Of a DNA stretch of 23,319 nucleotides, positions 21,741 to 23,319 are shown piece after piece. This stretch comes from Silene noctiflora (Eukaryota > Streptophyta > Magnoliopsida > Caryophyllales > Caryophyllaceae): NCBI GenBank assembly GCA_009801015.1, contig VHZZ01000589.1, forward strand, positions 76,698 through 100,016, read 5' to 3'. How positions within the stretch are numbered: the first letter of the stretch is position 1; each line of letters begins with the position of its first letter. A program made the position numbers and the translations under genes. The notes beneath the pieces are model-generated. The model was given only the letters and a program-made list of their open reading frames with translations, did not search any database and had not been told where the DNA came from.

Positions 21741-22490
21741 TTTTGTGAAAAAAAAGAAGAATTGATTAATAATGGCGATGATATAGGAGATTAATTGACA
21801 TGTTTATATGGAAGATTATAAATGAGGATTTTGGGGTAAAAATGGAAGAGAATTTGGAAGGTTTTTAGTACAGTTTTGGTGTTTTTATTTGCATTGACTC
21901 GTCGTTTTATTTGATAGCCAGTGTAACTGTGTAACTAAACATGTTTATGAGTTACTTCTATGAGTTTGGTGTTGGAATTTTGATGATTCCATGCAATAAT
22001 GGATTTAACAATACAACCAATATGGTCCATTGTTCCCACATTACTTTTGTTCAACTTTTTAGTGCTTTGTTTTATGCTCGATTCTAGGGAGTCGGGAAAA
22101 TTGGTTCCGGTTTAGTGTTTCATCTTGTCCTACTTAAAAAAAATTAATAGGATAAGAAAACTAGATTAATCTTTTGAGTAGGATCAATTTATCTCATCTT
22201 TTCGAATCAGTGGGGTAAGTTGAAGTCACCGGCTTTCAAACCACCTCGAAAGAGTTGGATATGAATGTTCAATAGAAGTCATAAAGTCATCAACTATGTT
22301 GACTTCACGAAAACAATGTTTAATTGTCACTTCATCGAAAAAATGAAAGTCCAATTTCACATCCTTAATATTAGAAATTTCCCAAAAAATTTGCTAAGTA
22401 CTACGAATTGAGTTAATAACACACAAATTATCACCTTCCACAACTTTAAAATTCCTAAGTATTTAGCTGTTAAAATGTCTTATTTTAAGG
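21741..22490. other. Upstream region of the demethylase gene
   Basis: AT-rich non-coding DNA containing the leader and presumed promoter. Near 22493 a GGGTTTGTTTGGTTAAC word preceded by TTAA resembles a Tourist-type end, but no partner end is visible. No gene is supported. Confidence 0.4.
21802..21808 (-). promoter_or_regulatory. Candidate TATA box of the demethylase gene
   Basis: TATAAAC on the minus strand about 62-68 bases before the ATG at 21740, followed by a TC-rich leader (TTCTTCTTTTTTTTCAC) just before the start. A second option, TTATAAT, lies a few bases further upstream. The region is AT-rich, so chance matches are possible. Confidence 0.35.
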
Positions 22491-22499
22491 GTTTGTTTG

Positions 22500-23319
22500 G
22501 TTAACATAAGTGATAAGGATTTAGTCGTATCAGCTACATCAAAGTAAACCTATCTCAAACTAACTAGTAGTTAGTGGCAAGACAGGGTCGAATCCACAGG
22601 GAGGCGATAGTAATTATCTGCTATTGTATTAAATTGTCTGAGGTAACCGATTTCTTGAAGAATTTTGATTTTTTTTTATTAAACTAATTGTAATAAAATA
22701 AAAGTGAAACCAATAAGACTAAAAAGTCTAGGGATCAAGTTCACTAGGTAGTTATACAGGGGTGTGAATTAACTAATTAATAGGATAAATCTTGTTGGTT
22801 AAGTCCATATGATCGGCCGAATCTAATATATCCTTTAGATCTAATTCAACATGCGGTCGCTATCATTAAATTAGTTCTATTCAGTAATCGCAGCCTATAC
22901 TAGTCTTAGTTCGGTCGGTAAAAATCCTAGTTCGCAATACTAATTAATCAATCCTGCAGAAATCAAACAACTAGATTCAAAACCATAACTGAACAACCAC
23001 AAAGAAGCAATTTAACTACTAATTCATTAATTAGATCCCCTTCTAACAACCTAAATTTCTTTTCACCCCAAATTAATAAATTAGCTACGCATATTAGTAA
23101 TAAGAACAACAATAATATGAATAGAAGGCATAATTAAAGACATAATAAGATGAACAACAATTGAATGATTAATAAACGAGAAAAGATTAACGATAATACC
23201 TAATTGAATACCCCAAAAAATCAGGGTTCATAAGACTAGAAAGAGGATAGATCTCTATAACACCCACATACTCCAAAGTGCCTTTCCAAGACCACCTTAG
23301 GTATGGAGATGCTACCATC
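22500..23319 (-). mobile_element. Probable gypsy-type LTR retrotransposon relic, runs off the window
   Basis: Read on the minus strand, 22585-22620 gives CTCCCTGTGGATTCGACCCT followed by GTCTTGCCACTAACTAC. From memory, words like this are common near the 3' ends of LTRs of plant Tat/Athila-type gypsy elements. No reading frame for gag or pol and no primer-binding site was found, so this would be a relic or non-autonomous part. Its right edge lies outside the window. Confidence 0.4.

Noticed and set aside
1-23319. CRISPR array, phage, operon or other prokaryotic system
   Set aside because: No regularly spaced short repeats, no ribosome-binding sites and clear spliced plant genes throughout.

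Overview
This is eukaryotic nuclear DNA from a flowering plant, very probably a eudicot. The genes are split by AT-rich GT-AG introns, the gaps are full of small DNA transposons (MITEs), and both gene products are plant-type. Short motifs such as CGGAGTAC and the wording of the prolyl oligopeptidase made me think of Caryophyllales; that is a weak inference. There is no prokaryotic signature: no operons, CRISPR array, or rRNA/tRNA gene that I can support.

Two complete protein genes lie head-to-tail on the minus strand, and I could assemble both exon by exon with every intron phase agreeing. (1) 21740 down to 11224: a 12-exon KDM3/JHDM2-type JmjC histone demethylase (JMJ25-like), 1582 aa. Its 816-codon first exon carries a Gly-rich start, internal repeats and six intact plus two decayed AT-hooks; RING-like/zinc-finger exons and a split JmjC domain with all three iron ligands follow. 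(2) 9009 down to 1059: a 12-exon prolyl oligopeptidase (S9A family), 749 aa, with an intact Ser/Asp/His triad and a short basic N-terminal extension.

Layout from left to right: 1-1058 is 3' flank of the peptidase gene and holds a decayed, internally deleted copy of part of the demethylase gene (about 367-638). 1059-9009 is the peptidase gene, whose introns carry Stowaway-like, hAT-like and Tourist-like MITEs. 9010-11223 is the intergenic spacer: peptidase promoter, a young Stowaway MITE, short direct repeats, and the demethylase 3' flank with a poly(A) signal. 11224-21740 is the demethylase gene; its introns carry a 593-bp purine/pyrimidine-strand-biased repeat, a 50-bp near-perfect hairpin, a MITE with 9-bp flanking repeats, and a possible hidden exon in intron 1. 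21741-23319 is promoter and upstream DNA, ending in what looks like a gypsy LTR-retrotransposon relic.

The two genes have no known shared pathway: one acts on chromatin (expected substrate H3K9 methylation), the other on short proline-containing peptides. The most informative structures are the chimeric demethylase fragment left of the peptidase gene, which implies an earlier segmental duplication followed by a 3.1-kb deletion at a 6-bp microhomology; the growing AT-hook and QGQ repeats in the demethylase N-terminus; and the transposon-rich introns that split its catalytic domain. I found no clear new multi-gene system.
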